Part shown: piece by piece, positions 1 through 8,114 of the stretch | Layout: every line of letters begins with the position of its first letter | Numbering within the stretch: the stretch's first letter is position 1 | Origin: Paenibacillus pectinilyticus | Lineage (GTDB): Bacteria; Bacillota; Bacilli; Paenibacillales; NBRC-103111 | Direction: 5' to 3' | Length of the DNA stretch: 64,000 nt | Assembly (NCBI RefSeq): GCF_001700435.1 | Contig: NZ_LYPC01000028.1 | Coordinates: 493,093-557,092 of the forward strand | Notes under the pieces: generated by a model | Seen by the model: only the letters and a program-made list of their open reading frames with translations | The model's database searches: none | Told to the model about the DNA's origin: nothing | Program-made: the position numbers and the translations under genes

Positions 1-298
1 CCGCAGCCGTAAACGTCCCTTCATCCCCAGGCTGGCATAGAATCGGCGTTGACTTCGATAGTTTTTCTGCGGCAGCCGCGTCCCAATGATCGCCATGCAG
101 ATGAGTCACAATAATAGCATCAGGCTCACGCAGTTCATCCAGCGGGAATGGCAGTGAAACAAGTGGATTCCTCCGAGAATTCGCTGTATTCACAATCGGT
201 GGATTGACACCTTCTTCACTAAACATGGGATCGATCAGGAATTGAATACCTGCATATTCCAGCCAAAGCGTGGCGTGACGAAGTAATTGAAGCTTCAT
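1..298 (-). CDS. MBL-fold metallo-hydrolase (N-terminal fragment, runs off window)
   Basis: The gene starts with ATG at 298 on the minus strand and leaves the window at base 1, so only about 99 residues are visible. They hold the metallo-beta-lactamase signature THLHGDHWD, with H66, H68, D70 and H71 as the expected first metal ligands. The preceding segment (TLWLEYAGIQFLIDPMF) is the usual N-terminal beta hairpin of UlaG-like MBL hydrolases. The family hydrolyses ester, lactone or phosphodiester bonds with two metal ions; the substrate cannot be told from this part. It is divergent from the Lrp-type regulator at 424 and shares its promoter region, so the regulator may control it. The family call is firm; the specific activity is unknown. 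Confidence 0.85.
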   Translation of the reverse strand, partial: MKLQLLRHATLWLEYAGIQFLIDPMFSEEGVNPPIVNTANSRRNPLVSLPFPLDELREPDAIIVTHLHGDHWDAAAAEKLSKSTPILCQPGDEGTFTAA

Positions 299-315
299 GT
301 TCGAACACCTCTTAT

Positions 316-353
316 CTTCTATTTATGGTTCTGCTACAATTATAAAATAGAAG
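316..353. promoter_or_regulatory. 9-bp inverted repeat in divergent promoter region
   Basis: CTTCTATTT (316-324) and AAATAGAAG (345-353) form a perfect inverted repeat with a 20-bp spacer between the divergent MBL hydrolase and Lrp-type regulator. On the minus strand a TATAAT-like -10 falls inside it. The position fits an operator for the adjacent regulator, but the assignment is inference. Confidence 0.4.
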
Positions 354-423
354 CCATGACTCCCATACCCTACGTTGAAAGGAAAAGTCAGCTTTTCATT
401 TCATTGTGAAAGGAATTTACACA

Positions 424-855
424 ATGCTAAGCAACTCCGCCATCGACGAGATTGATTTACGTATCTTGCACCATTTGCTGCAGGATGCCACGCAGTCGCA
501 CAAGGCTATTGGCCAGCACGTTCATTTGACCGGACAAGCCGTCGGTGCTCGTGTTCGCAAACTTCAGGATCTCGGCGTTATCACGGGCTATACCGTGAAC
601 TGGAACCCCGAGAAAATCGGGCAAGTTGTCCATGCTTTTATCATTGTTTTTATGAAATCAAATACAGCCCATCAGGCGTTCCTTACCTATATGCAAGATC
701 AGGAAAGTGTGGTTGAGACACATCGTGTCAGCGGTGAAGGCTGTTACTGGATGCGGGTACGCGTCCGAACACCATTGGAGCTCAACACGCTCCTTGATGA
801 ACTTCTGCACTTTGGCAATTACAAAGTCAGTCTTTCCATCGGTCAAGTCAAATAG
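424..855 (+). CDS. Lrp/AsnC-family transcriptional regulator
   Basis: This 143-residue protein has an N-terminal winged helix-turn-helix (about residues 8-60; DEIDLRILHHLLQDA, then a recognition-helix region AIGQHVHLTGQAVGARVRKL) and a C-terminal RAM-type ligand-binding domain, the standard Lrp/AsnC layout and length. The frame is open from a GTG at 406, but GAAAGGAA lies about 9 bases before the ATG at 424, which is the better start. It precedes the BASS transporter at 897 by 41 bp and is probably co-transcribed with it, so it may be the local regulator of that transporter and of the divergent MBL hydrolase. The effector is unknown. Confidence 0.88.
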   Translation: MLSNSAIDEIDLRILHHLLQDATQSHKAIGQHVHLTGQAVGARVRKLQDLGVITGYTVNWNPEKIGQVVHAFIIVFMKSNTAHQAFLTYMQDQESVVETHRVSGEGCYWMRVRVRTPLELNTLLDELLHFGNYKVSLSIGQVK

Positions 856-896
856 CGCTCCCTCATACCAGCTAGTCACGAAAGGATGTCACCTAG

Positions 897-1874
897 ATGC
901 TTTCCCAATTGAATCGTCGATTAGAAAAGATTTTGCCGCTCATTACACCCATCAGTGTCCTTATTGGCGTCCTACTCGGGAGCCATTTATCCGTCTTCAC
1001 CTATTTATCTCCTTGGTTGTTCGCATTCATGACCTTCTCGGGGAGTATTTCCTCCAGCTTCCGAGAGTTCGTTAAAGTCGTCGTTCAACCTCTGCCGCTC
1101 ATCACGACACTTCTGATTCTCCATGTTGGGATGCCTTTGATCGCGCTTGGTCTCGGGCATACCGTCTATGGACATGAACCGTTGACGATTACCGGACTCA
1201 TTCTAGCAGCAGCCATTCCTACGGGGATAACCAGCTTCGTCTGGGTGGCGATTTACAGGGGCAATATTGTGCTGACGTTATCGATCATCCTGATGGATAC
1301 GATCCTCTCCCCCTTTGTCGTCCCGTATACGCTATCTGTTTTAGTGGGCACCAAAGTGCAGCTCGATACCTTCGCGATGATGAAAGGTCTGTTCTTCATG
1401 ATCGTCGTGCCTTCACTTATCGGCATGCTGCTCAATCAATGGACACGCGGGCGAATTAAGGAGCAGTGGAGTGGGCGTCTGGGCCCTTTTTCGAAAATCG
1501 CCATGGGCGTCGTCGTCGCGATCAATAGCTCTGTCATCGCTCCCTACTTGCGAGATTTCAGCGCTAAGCTGCTCGGATTGGCAGGCTTCGTGCTCGTCGT
1601 TGCCTCGCTGGGCTACATGATCGGCTGGCTCGTCGCCAAGCTGTTCCGGTGGGAACAAGACGTCGTGGTTGCCCTTACTTTTAACAGCGGCATGCGCAAT
1701 ATTAGTGCAGGCGCGGTGCTCGCTGTCGCTTATTTCCCGCCACCCGTGGCGATTCCGGTCGTGCTCGGCATGTTGTTTCAGCAGTCACTGGCTTCCCTAT
1801 TCGGCTTTCTACTGAATCGCAAATATGCGCTAAAAGGTGATCCAACCAGCTTGAAGGTTAACGGGGTTAATTGA
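897..1874 (+). CDS. Bile acid:sodium symporter (BASS) family transporter
   Basis: A 325-residue, strongly hydrophobic protein with about ten predicted membrane segments. Features of the BASS/SBF family are visible, including LAAAIPTGITSFVWV in the middle and a conserved late segment ALTFNSGMRNISAGAVLA, which corresponds to the family's substrate/sodium-binding core. Length is normal for the family. Bacterial BASS proteins import organic anions (keto acids, pantoate, bile acids) with sodium; the substrate here cannot be assigned. It follows an Lrp-type regulator with a 41-bp gap. A GAAAGGATG ribosome binding site precedes the start. Confidence 0.85.
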   Translation: MLSQLNRRLEKILPLITPISVLIGVLLGSHLSVFTYLSPWLFAFMTFSGSISSSFREFVKVVVQPLPLITTLLILHVGMPLIALGLGHTVYGHEPLTITGLILAAAIPTGITSFVWVAIYRGNIVLTLSIILMDTILSPFVVPYTLSVLVGTKVQLDTFAMMKGLFFMIVVPSLIGMLLNQWTRGRIKEQWSGRLGPFSKIAMGVVVAINSSVIAPYLRDFSAKLLGLAGFVLVVASLGYMIGWLVAKLFRWEQDVVVALTFNSGMRNISAGAVLAVAYFPPPVAIPVVLGMLFQQSLASLFGFLLNRKYALKGDPTSLKVNGVN

Positions 1875-1918
1875 AAAAGACTGCGCAGCAATTAGCTGGC
1901 AGCCTCCATATCTGTTAT

Positions 1919-2557
1919 TTATTTGGAAATTCGGCTAAATAAGATATACGAATACACGACAGGAATGAAGGAACTGAGCGCAATAGCTGCGATGAAGACA
2001 ACAATCGCTGCTGTGCTCGTCAGGAATGCAGCAATAAAGGCAATGATCCCGCCGATCATCATTAAGGGTCCGCCCAAGCGATGTGTTTTGCGCCAGACTT
2101 CTTCATTGGCGAGCGTCCATGGTGTCCGTATGCCAAACGTATAGTTCGATTTGACCTGTGTTAAGAAGTTCCCCATCACGGCAAATAGAGCGCCTAGCAA
2201 GATCATTGTCATTTTTTTGAAATCCAAGTCATAGCCCAAGTTAAAAATAATAATTCCCCAACCTACCACAGCTAACAGAATGGTAACCCCGAACCTTGTC
2301 ACTTCAAAGGCTTGCGGGAATTTCTCAAAATTCGCTTTCTTCGGATCAATCGAACGGATAATGCGCAGGAATGGCGGCAGTAGACCAAGCAGGAACAGCA
2401 TCAGTAGCGACATATTTTTGCTCATCGTGCCGTTCACTTCATTATTCACGCCAAAATGAGAGGCCATTGTGTCCGGAAGACGGTTATACAGCAGCAGAGC
2501 TCCTATGACAGGTGAAAGACTAATAACAAGCAAGGAAATTTCTTTCCATTTCTTCAT
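1919..2557 (-). CDS. sdpI: SdpI-like membrane immunity/signal protein
   Basis: A 212-residue membrane protein with about six hydrophobic segments. The N-terminal DUF1648-type region contains the motif RLPDTMASHFGVNNEVNGTMSK, and a C-terminal SdpI-type region follows (KSNYTFGIRTPWTLANEEVWRKTHRLGG). In B. subtilis, SdpI gives immunity to the SdpC toxin and sequesters the autorepressor SdpR at the membrane. The start ATG overlaps the stop of the upstream sdpR by four bases, as expected for the sdpRI operon. No sdpABC toxin genes occur in the window, so here the pair is an orphan; it may respond to foreign toxin or have another signalling role. Confidence 0.85.
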   Translation of the reverse strand: MKKWKEISLLVISLSPVIGALLLYNRLPDTMASHFGVNNEVNGTMSKNMSLLMLFLLGLLPPFLRIIRSIDPKKANFEKFPQAFEVTRFGVTILLAVVGWGIIIFNLGYDLDFKKMTMILLGALFAVMGNFLTQVKSNYTFGIRTPWTLANEEVWRKTHRLGGPLMMIGGIIAFIAAFLTSTAAIVVFIAAIALSSFIPVVYSYILFSRISK

Positions 2558-2832
2558 GACGGTTCCTCCTGATCTTTTTTATTAAGTATGTTAAACATCC
2601 ATCCGATGACATCTTCGACAACCGTGGTGTGCAGCGTATACATGATATGTTGTCCCTGACGTTCATCAAGTACAAGCCCCGCTTGCTTCAGCAGGTTTAA
2701 ATGATGCGAAATGCTCGGCTTGCTAATATGAAAATGATCGGCAATATCGCCAGCATTCATGCTTTTTTCGCGTAGCAGCTGTAAAATTTCCCGTCGTGTT
2801 GGATCGGATAGAGCTTTAAATGCCTCATTCAA
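2554..2832 (-). CDS. sdpR: SdpR-like ArsR-family autorepressor
   Basis: A 92-residue ArsR-type winged-helix protein (ALSDPTRREILQLLREK, then the recognition region HISKPSISHHLNLLKQAG). It closely resembles B. subtilis SdpR in length and motif, and it precedes an SdpI-like gene with a 4-bp overlap. The start is TTG at 2832, with AAGGAGGGG six bases upstream. No metal-binding cysteine motif is present, in keeping with SdpR rather than a metal sensor. SdpR represses its own operon until SdpI sequesters it. A candidate operator lies at 2851-2872. Confidence 0.88.
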   Translation of the reverse strand: MNEAFKALSDPTRREILQLLREKSMNAGDIADHFHISKPSISHHLNLLKQAGLVLDERQGQHIMYTLHTTVVEDVIGWMFNILNKKDQEEPS

Positions 2833-2850
2833 TGTTTGCCCCTCCTTATT

Positions 2851-2872
2851 TATTTAGATGTTTGCCTAAATA
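2851..2872. promoter_or_regulatory. Candidate SdpR operator
   Basis: TATTTAG (2851-2857) and CTAAATA (2866-2872) make a 7-bp inverted repeat with an 8-bp spacer, 19-40 bp before the sdpR start. AT-rich inverted repeats of this kind are typical ArsR-family sites, and autoregulation is known for SdpR. The binding itself is inferred. Confidence 0.5.
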
Positions 2873-3008
2873 TATAATTAAATGATACTTCTGATTTTCC
2901 AGCCTGTCAATTTGCTTTTGCCCATGAATCCTTAAATTGATATAGCCTAAGTTACGTTGTGTTATAATCGTAGTAATCATGTAAGTTTCGCAAGAGAGGA
3001 ATTCACCT

Positions 3009-3602
3009 ATGCGCAAAGGCGAACAAACGAGGCTCCGAATCATTGAGAAATCGGCTGTTCTATTTAACGAAAAAGGATACACCGGCACAACGATGCAAGA
3101 CATTATGGACGTGACGGGTTTAACGAAAGGCGCTATCTATCGCAGTTTCGCCAGCAAGGACGATATTGCTATTGAAGCTTTCCAATACGCGGGACAAGTA
3201 CTATGGCAGCATTTCTCAGCCGCAATCGAAACACAAGACACCGCTACCGGCAAAATCATAGCTATGTGCGATGTGTATCGTGACACCGTTCATAATCCTC
3301 CCCTGCAAGGGGGATGTCCTTTCTTGAATACAGCGGTCGAGAGCGACCATTCATTTCCCGTTCTTCGCGATCATGCTGTGGGAGCTTACTCCCAGATGTT
3401 AGGATTTATTCAATCTTTACTAGCGGAGGGGTTGCGTACCGGGGAATTTCAACCGGAGATGGAGCTGGAGTCGGTCGCTTCCTTTATCTTTTCGACAATT
3501 GAAGGCGGCATTATGGCCGGCAGGCTGATGCGAGATAACCGTCATGTCGCTTATGCCATGCAAAATATTGAACGGCTGCTCCTGAGCTACAAAGCTCAGT
3601 AA
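3009..3602 (+). CDS. TetR/AcrR-family transcriptional regulator
   Basis: A 197-residue protein with a clear TetR N-terminal DNA-binding domain (residues about 5-55: RLRIIEKSAVLFNEKGYTGT, then TMQDIMDVTGLTKGAIYRSF) and an all-helical C-terminal ligand domain containing GGCPFLNTAVE, a motif common in TetR proteins that sense small reactive or xenobiotic molecules. A TATAAT -10 lies at 2963-2968. The gene converges on the DUF2306/PfpI operon, whose promoter region (5308-5522) carries a TetR-type palindrome at 5354, so the regulator probably controls that operon, the divergent MFS pump, or both. Confidence 0.88.
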   Translation: MRKGEQTRLRIIEKSAVLFNEKGYTGTTMQDIMDVTGLTKGAIYRSFASKDDIAIEAFQYAGQVLWQHFSAAIETQDTATGKIIAMCDVYRDTVHNPPLQGGCPFLNTAVESDHSFPVLRDHAVGAYSQMLGFIQSLLAEGLRTGEFQPEMELESVASFIFSTIEGGIMAGRLMRDNRHVAYAMQNIERLLLSYKAQ

Positions 3603-3623
3603 CAGCCGTTTTTCCATGTGTAT

Positions 3624-4652
3624 TCAGTTGATTCGACTACCCGCAACCTTCGAGGCAGGAAGCATGCCTGCTTTAGCTGTTCCGCTCATGACATCTCCCT
3701 GCACAGTTACTTCGAACTTCAAATTCAACCTCATCGGCTTCTTCACACGCTGCGTCCACGTCAATTGACTGCCATTCCAAGTAGGATTGAGGAATTCGAC
3801 GACCTCGTCGCCTTGTGTGGCTGTCCCCTGTATAACTCCGTCCTTCGAGGAGATGTGGAGTTTCACTGACATTTTGCCAATAGGTGTGGATATAGCCGTT
3901 TGCCAGTTGCCTGCGATTCCCCTGCTGGTTGCCGCATGGTTATCAACTACTGGGCCTTTAGCCGATGTCGGCATTTCGTCTGTAGTGTCATCCAAACTTG
4001 CAGCAAAATTGATCGGCACGATACCTTGTGCTCGCCACACCGTACCTCTACGCTCGTACTCGAATAATTTCTCAACAGCCGAAGCAATTTGGGGGCCTAA
4101 CTCTCGCTCAACTAAGTACAAGGCCACATCAAGTCCTGACGTTACGCCTCCGCCACTTACCAATCGAGGCCCGTCTTCTACGACTCTAGCCGCGATCGGG
4201 ATGGCCCCTGTGGCACCTAGCGCTGCCATCCCCAAATGATTCGTCACCGCATGCCGATCCTCCAAAAGCCCTCCCATAGCAAGCACCAACGAGCCCCCGC
4301 ATACTGTCGCTACAGTCACATCATGATTGTCAAAAGCCTGTTTCATCAATCTCGTCAAATCCGTTTCCATAGCCAGCCGTAAAATATTGGGGACTGCATC
4401 TTCGTCATCTCCTTCTGGCTTTCCTGAACCTCCTGGGACAAGGATAATGCCCGCTCGATGAGGGTCTAGGGCAGCTTGCGCTTCGATTGCAGGCCCATTC
4501 ATGCCGCTCGGTACCGAGCGTTTCCCCTCTGCCGACACCAATTCCACCGTGATGGCTCCTCCAGCGTACATCCCTGCAGCTGCGAATACTTCATAGGGGG
4601 CTAACGCATCCATCAGATCGAACCCATCAAATAATACAACTTGAACATGCAT
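3624..4652 (-). CDS. DJ-1/PfpI-family protein with an extra C-terminal beta domain
   Basis: Residues 1-210 form a DJ-1/PfpI (class I glutamine amidotransferase-like) domain of the GlxA/isonitrile-hydratase type, with nucleophile C118 in ATVCGGSLVLAMGG. Residues about 235-342 form a separate, strand-rich segment (GIAGNWQTAISTPIGKMSVK to the end) that resembles no domain I can name; its alternating pattern suggests a small beta barrel. The usual GlxA partner, an AraC helix-turn-helix, is absent, so this is not a regulator of that kind. It follows the DUF2306 gene by 13 bp and is probably co-transcribed with it under TetR control. A stress or xenobiotic role is plausible but unproven. Confidence 0.75.
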   Translation of the reverse strand: MHVQVVLFDGFDLMDALAPYEVFAAAGMYAGGAITVELVSAEGKRSVPSGMNGPAIEAQAALDPHRAGIILVPGGSGKPEGDDEDAVPNILRLAMETDLTRLMKQAFDNHDVTVATVCGGSLVLAMGGLLEDRHAVTNHLGMAALGATGAIPIAARVVEDGPRLVSGGGVTSGLDVALYLVERELGPQIASAVEKLFEYERRGTVWRAQGIVPINFAASLDDTTDEMPTSAKGPVVDNHAATSRGIAGNWQTAISTPIGKMSVKLHISSKDGVIQGTATQGDEVVEFLNPTWNGSQLTWTQRVKKPMRLNLKFEVTVQGDVMSGTAKAGMLPASKVAGSRIN

Positions 4653-4665
4653 GAGAGTGCCTCCT

Positions 4666-5307
4666 TCAGATGATCGTGCTTGGTTTACGAAAAGCAGTTC
4701 GAATGACGAGTTCCGCCGCTGCCGCTAGACACACGATCGCCCCGTACACGGCTATCGTATAACTGGTCGTATAAGTGAGGCCGAAACCGTTATGAAGTAG
4801 TGAACTAATGGCATGAATCATGAGATTGGTAAATACGAAAGCATAGCTCCTTGTCATCCATTTGCGATGTTGGTTCATTTGTTTTTTCTTAATTTTGACG
4901 ATTGCCGTGATCGTCATCGCCAGCCATACGATATTCAACAGATCAAAACCCATGCTGGTCGCCTTTCCCCCTGTCGCATATGGCGCCATGAAGCCGGAAG
5001 TAAGGTCCACGATTACGACGGACAGGACATATAAATAGCCATTCAGACGATGGAATTTGCGATGCTTCCGTAGGACAAAGGATGCGAAATTAACGGCTCC
5101 CGAAATCATAGCCATACAAGCGAAAATGATGTGTACATTCATCACTTTTAACCAGACCGGCCTATTTACTGGATGTTTCAGGTCCACTTTATGGCTCAGA
5201 AAGGCGGTTGCTTGTGGATCATGGACAAAGTTGGCGTACAGCACGTAGATGATGAATAAGGCTGCTACTGACACCATGAGTAGGTATGCTTTATGACTTG
5301 TGCTCAT
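4666..5307 (-). CDS. DUF2306 membrane protein
   Basis: A 213-residue integral membrane protein with five or six hydrophobic segments. Conserved histidines lie at segment ends (NVHIIFACMAMISGAVNF, HRKFHRLNGYLYV, MNQHRKWMTRSYAF), the pattern of the DUF2306 family. The histidines could bind haem or metal, but the family function is unknown. It is the first gene of a two-gene operon with the PfpI protein, and its upstream region carries a TetR-type palindrome. Confidence 0.7.
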   Translation of the reverse strand: MSTSHKAYLLMVSVAALFIIYVLYANFVHDPQATAFLSHKVDLKHPVNRPVWLKVMNVHIIFACMAMISGAVNFASFVLRKHRKFHRLNGYLYVLSVVIVDLTSGFMAPYATGGKATSMGFDLLNIVWLAMTITAIVKIKKKQMNQHRKWMTRSYAFVFTNLMIHAISSLLHNGFGLTYTTSYTIAVYGAIVCLAAAAELVIRTAFRKPSTII

Positions 5308-5353
5308 GTTTTCAACCTTTCTTTAGGAGTGGTTTCACAGAATAAAAAACCGA

Positions 5354-5363
5354 ACCGTACGGT
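5354..5363. promoter_or_regulatory. Candidate TetR-family operator (ACCGTACGGT)
   Basis: A perfect 10-bp palindrome ACCGTACGGT flanked by A and T tracts lies in the region between the divergent DUF2306 operon and MFS gene, 47 bp before the DUF2306 start. Palindromes with ACCG/CGGT arms are common TetR/AcrR sites, and a TetR gene (3009-3602) sits at the other end of the operon. Binding by that protein is inferred. Confidence 0.55.
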
Positions 5364-5449
5364 CTTTTTTATTATATAACAAAAGAGATATGATCTCCTA
5401 CTGAATTGTTACAAAATAGGAACGGATGAACATCGCTATTGATGCGCCT

Positions 5450-5478
5450 TTGGATATTATACTTTATAGGTTTATAAT
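5450..5478 (+). promoter_or_regulatory. Sigma-A-type promoter for the MFS gene
   Basis: TTGGAT (5450-5455) and TATAAT (5473-5478) are separated by exactly 17 bp and point at the MFS gene starting at 5523. Confidence 0.6.
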
Positions 5479-5522
5479 AAAGGAATTCTATTTACAACTC
5501 ACGTCAGACAGGATGGTCCTAC

Positions 5523-6854
5523 ATGAACGATAAAATTGTAATGCCCGTTTGGACGATTGGCTTATTCATTGTTGTCATGAATACGACAATGTTTAATGTA
5601 TCGCTGCCTAGTATTATCCAAGATCTTAACATTACCGCGGACCTCGGATCCTGGGTCATCTCCAGTTATTCCATTGGTTATGCCCTATCTACCGTTATAT
5701 ACAGCAGACTATCCGATGTTGTTCCTATTCGTAAGCTCCTCACTGTGGGGCTTATTGTGCTTGGTCTTTCCTCTGTTTTCGGATTGTTCGCCCACGAATT
5801 CCATACCTTGCTGCTAGCACGTATTCTACAATCCGCAGGTGCAGGGGTGATGGCTGGGCTGGGGCTGGTACTCGCCAGTCGGTACATACCAATTGAGCGC
5901 CGCGGCTCAGCGATTGCGATGATTTCCGCAGGAAGCGCCATGGCTTTCGGGCTCGGCCCGATCGTTGGCGGCTTGATCAGTGAATATTTTGGCTGGAACG
6001 GGTTGTTCGCCATTACGTGTCTCGTCTTGGTGATTCTCCCTATTCTCTTGCGTTTGCTGCCTAAGGAGCAGCCGATGCCGTTTCGATTCGATATGCTGGG
6101 CGCTGTCTTCACGGTCGTAAATGCTGCGACCCTGCTGCTAGCTGTCACGCAGCTGTCGGTTGTTTGGCTCACCGTCAGTGTGATCTCGCTTGGCTTGCAT
6201 ATCTGGCACCTAAAGCGAAAAAGTAACACATTCATCAACCCAGCCTTGCTGGCAAGTCCGGCTTTTCGCAAACTTGCCGTGATCGGTTTCTGTATCTTGG
6301 TCTTGAACCTGGGTAATTTATTTCTAATGCCGCTGGTATTGGCGAAAATCTTCGATAAATCGGCCATGACCATTGGCTTAACCATTGCTCCTGGAGCTAT
6401 CCTGTCGGCCTTCCTAACTCGCTTCGTCGGCCGCTTTATTGATCGCTTTGGCAATCTGCGGTTTTTGCTGATCGGACATGTGATTCTGGCACTAGTAATG
6501 GTCGCATTCTCGACTGTACTGGGAGCTTCACCGCTCGTCATCATGATCGGCTATCTGTGTTTCTCACCCGCTTTCTCGGCAACTATTGCTTCGTTGAACA
6601 ATGAAACCTCACGCATCCTCCCAAGGGAATTAATCGGCTCTGGCATGGGTTTGATGCAGCTGATCCAGTTTTTTGGGGGCTCGATGTCGGTAGCCATCTG
6701 CGGGATCTTGCTTGAGATTCAGAAAAACACCACGCTTCTTCACTCGTACAAACATGTATATGGGATCCTCATCCTTGTGGGATGTTGCTCACTTGGGATG
6801 CTCCTGTGGTACAGGCTCTCTGTAGTGAGGGGGGCTGGGCGGCAGGCGGGGTAG
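5523..6854 (+). CDS. MFS drug-efflux-type transporter
   Basis: A 443-residue membrane protein with 12-14 hydrophobic segments. MFS landmarks are clear: the loop 2-3 motif YSRLSDVVPIRKLL, the TM4 region LARILQSAGAGVMAGLGLVLASRYIP, and the TM5 antiporter motif AMAFGLGPIVGGLISEYFGW. The arrangement resembles drug:proton antiporters such as Tet(L)/EmrB. The last residues are charged (VRGAGRQAG). It is divergent from the DUF2306/PfpI operon across a region with a TetR-type operator. The drug or metabolite exported is unknown. The first 52-bp stem-loop array follows its stop. Confidence 0.85.
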   Translation: MNDKIVMPVWTIGLFIVVMNTTMFNVSLPSIIQDLNITADLGSWVISSYSIGYALSTVIYSRLSDVVPIRKLLTVGLIVLGLSSVFGLFAHEFHTLLLARILQSAGAGVMAGLGLVLASRYIPIERRGSAIAMISAGSAMAFGLGPIVGGLISEYFGWNGLFAITCLVLVILPILLRLLPKEQPMPFRFDMLGAVFTVVNAATLLLAVTQLSVVWLTVSVISLGLHIWHLKRKSNTFINPALLASPAFRKLAVIGFCILVLNLGNLFLMPLVLAKIFDKSAMTIGLTIAPGAILSAFLTRFVGRFIDRFGNLRFLLIGHVILALVMVAFSTVLGASPLVIMIGYLCFSPAFSATIASLNNETSRILPRELIGSGMGLMQLIQFFGGSMSVAICGILLEIQKNTTLLHSYKHVYGILILVGCCSLGMLLWYRLSVVRGAGRQAG

Positions 6855-6861
6855 TAACTCT

Positions 6862-7420
6862 ACAAAGTAGGTCGATGAATCGACTTGCAAAAACACGAGG
6901 CCTCTGGGTCGGAGTAGATAGTCGGATTTTCCGGCTATCTCCTACTGGATTGACTCTGTATCGGACGAGTTAGTCGGATCTTCCGGTTATCTCCACCCGG
7001 ATTGACTCTGGGTCGGACTAGTTAGTCGGATTTTCCGGTTATCTCCTCGCGGATTGACTCTGAGTCAGACAAGTTACTCGGATTTTCCGATTATCTCCTA
7101 CCGGATTAACTCTATATCGGACTAGATAGTCGGATTTTCCGACTATCTCCTACCGGATTGACCCTGGGTCGGACGACTTACTCGGATTTTCCGACTATCT
7201 CCTCGTGGATTGACTCTGAGTCAGACAAGTTACTCGGATTTTCCGACTATCTCCTGCCGGATTGACTCTGAGTCGGACGAGTTAATCGGATTTTCCGGTT
7301 ATCCCCATTCGGATTGATTCTGGGTCGGACGACTTAGTCGATTTTTTCGACTTATTACACCCGTAGACCTCTAATCCCTTTCCTGCAATTCGATTTTTTC
7401 GACTTGCTGCACTCCTGTGG
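6862..7420. repeat. Array A: stem-loops repeated every 52 bp
   Basis: The spacer between the convergent MFS (+) and DinB-like (-) genes is a tandem array. The TCG core recurs at 6922, 6974, 7026, 7078, 7130, 7182, 7234, 7286, 7338 and 7390, a step of exactly 52 bp each time; a degenerate copy stands at 6872. Each core is an inverted repeat such as AGATAGTCGG, ATTTT, CCGACTATCT (copy at 7130). Copies from 6922 to 7286 have GG/CC stem tops and a tail of TATCTCC or TATCCCC; the outer copies (6872, 7338, 7390) have TCGA/TCGA stems, mostly with a CTTGC-type tail. The links carry a second small palindrome around GACTCTGAGTC. No convincing coding sequence is present. No family name is known to me. 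Confidence 0.9.
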
Positions 7421-7498
7421 TCTCCACCTTAACATCATCAACAAAAAAAGCCCTCCAAAGTTCATCCTCTGAAGAGCCCTCCACTATACATTTCCCCG

Positions 7499-7954
7499 CT
7501 ATTTCAACACTTTCAGCAATGACGCAACCACACCGCCATGATTGACCTCATGCAGCATACTAGAAACGATCAATTCTTCCACTGTCTCCGCTTTGAAAAA
7601 GTTCTCTTTCACCGTCGATCCTAGTGTATCCTTGAAAGTCTCGCGTATCCGTACAGCCTGATCCTTCAATTGTGCAACGAGATCATCCCACGCTGGCGGC
7701 TCCTCTTGCCAATCTGCGGGTTTTGTCCCGCTTCCGAAAAAGCCCATGTAACTTGCTGGAACTGCCGTCGGTTGCTCTGCAAAGCCGAATATGACACGCT
7801 CCGTGACCGTTAGCACATGTCCAATTTGCCAGTGCACACTATTATTAAAGCCAGCAGGCACGACATTGCGTTTCTCTACGGGGCAACCCTCTACCAACTG
7901 TAGCAATCTTCCACGATGTTTGTCGACCAAGTCAAAAACAAATGAATCTCTCAT
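7499..7954 (-). CDS. DinB/YfiT-like putative metal-dependent protein
   Basis: A 151-residue four-helix-bundle-type protein of the DinB superfamily. The first histidine lies in SVHWQIGHVL near residue 42, and the other two are in the late motif MLHEVNHGG, giving the H...H..H triad expected to bind a divalent metal. Bacterial relatives include bacillithiol or mycothiol transferases and damage-inducible proteins of unknown role. It stands alone between array A and a divergent secreted protein. The family is likely; the substrate is unknown. Confidence 0.75.
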   Translation of the reverse strand: MRDSFVFDLVDKHRGRLLQLVEGCPVEKRNVVPAGFNNSVHWQIGHVLTVTERVIFGFAEQPTAVPASYMGFFGSGTKPADWQEEPPAWDDLVAQLKDQAVRIRETFKDTLGSTVKENFFKAETVEELIVSSMLHEVNHGGVVASLLKVLK

Positions 7955-8114
7955 CTGAATATAGCCTCCTGAAAATATGTATTCGTTCTACACCCTTATT
8001 GTAGCCTATCTGGCATGAAGACGCACTTTTGGACAGTACGCCCACAACTTTCCACCCAATTTATAGTCAAACATACTAGATGATTGAAATGATGAAGGGA
8101 AGGAGTAACCTACC

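Noticed and set aside
6862..7420. CRISPR-like repeat array
   Set aside because: The 52-bp units are conserved throughout, without unique spacers of constant length; the conserved cores are short hairpins, and no cas gene is in the window. The same applies to arrays B and C.
7447..7490. Possible terminator after the DinB-like gene
   Set aside because: The repeated AGCCCTCC elements are direct repeats and only 4-bp stems can be drawn; the T run alone is not enough.
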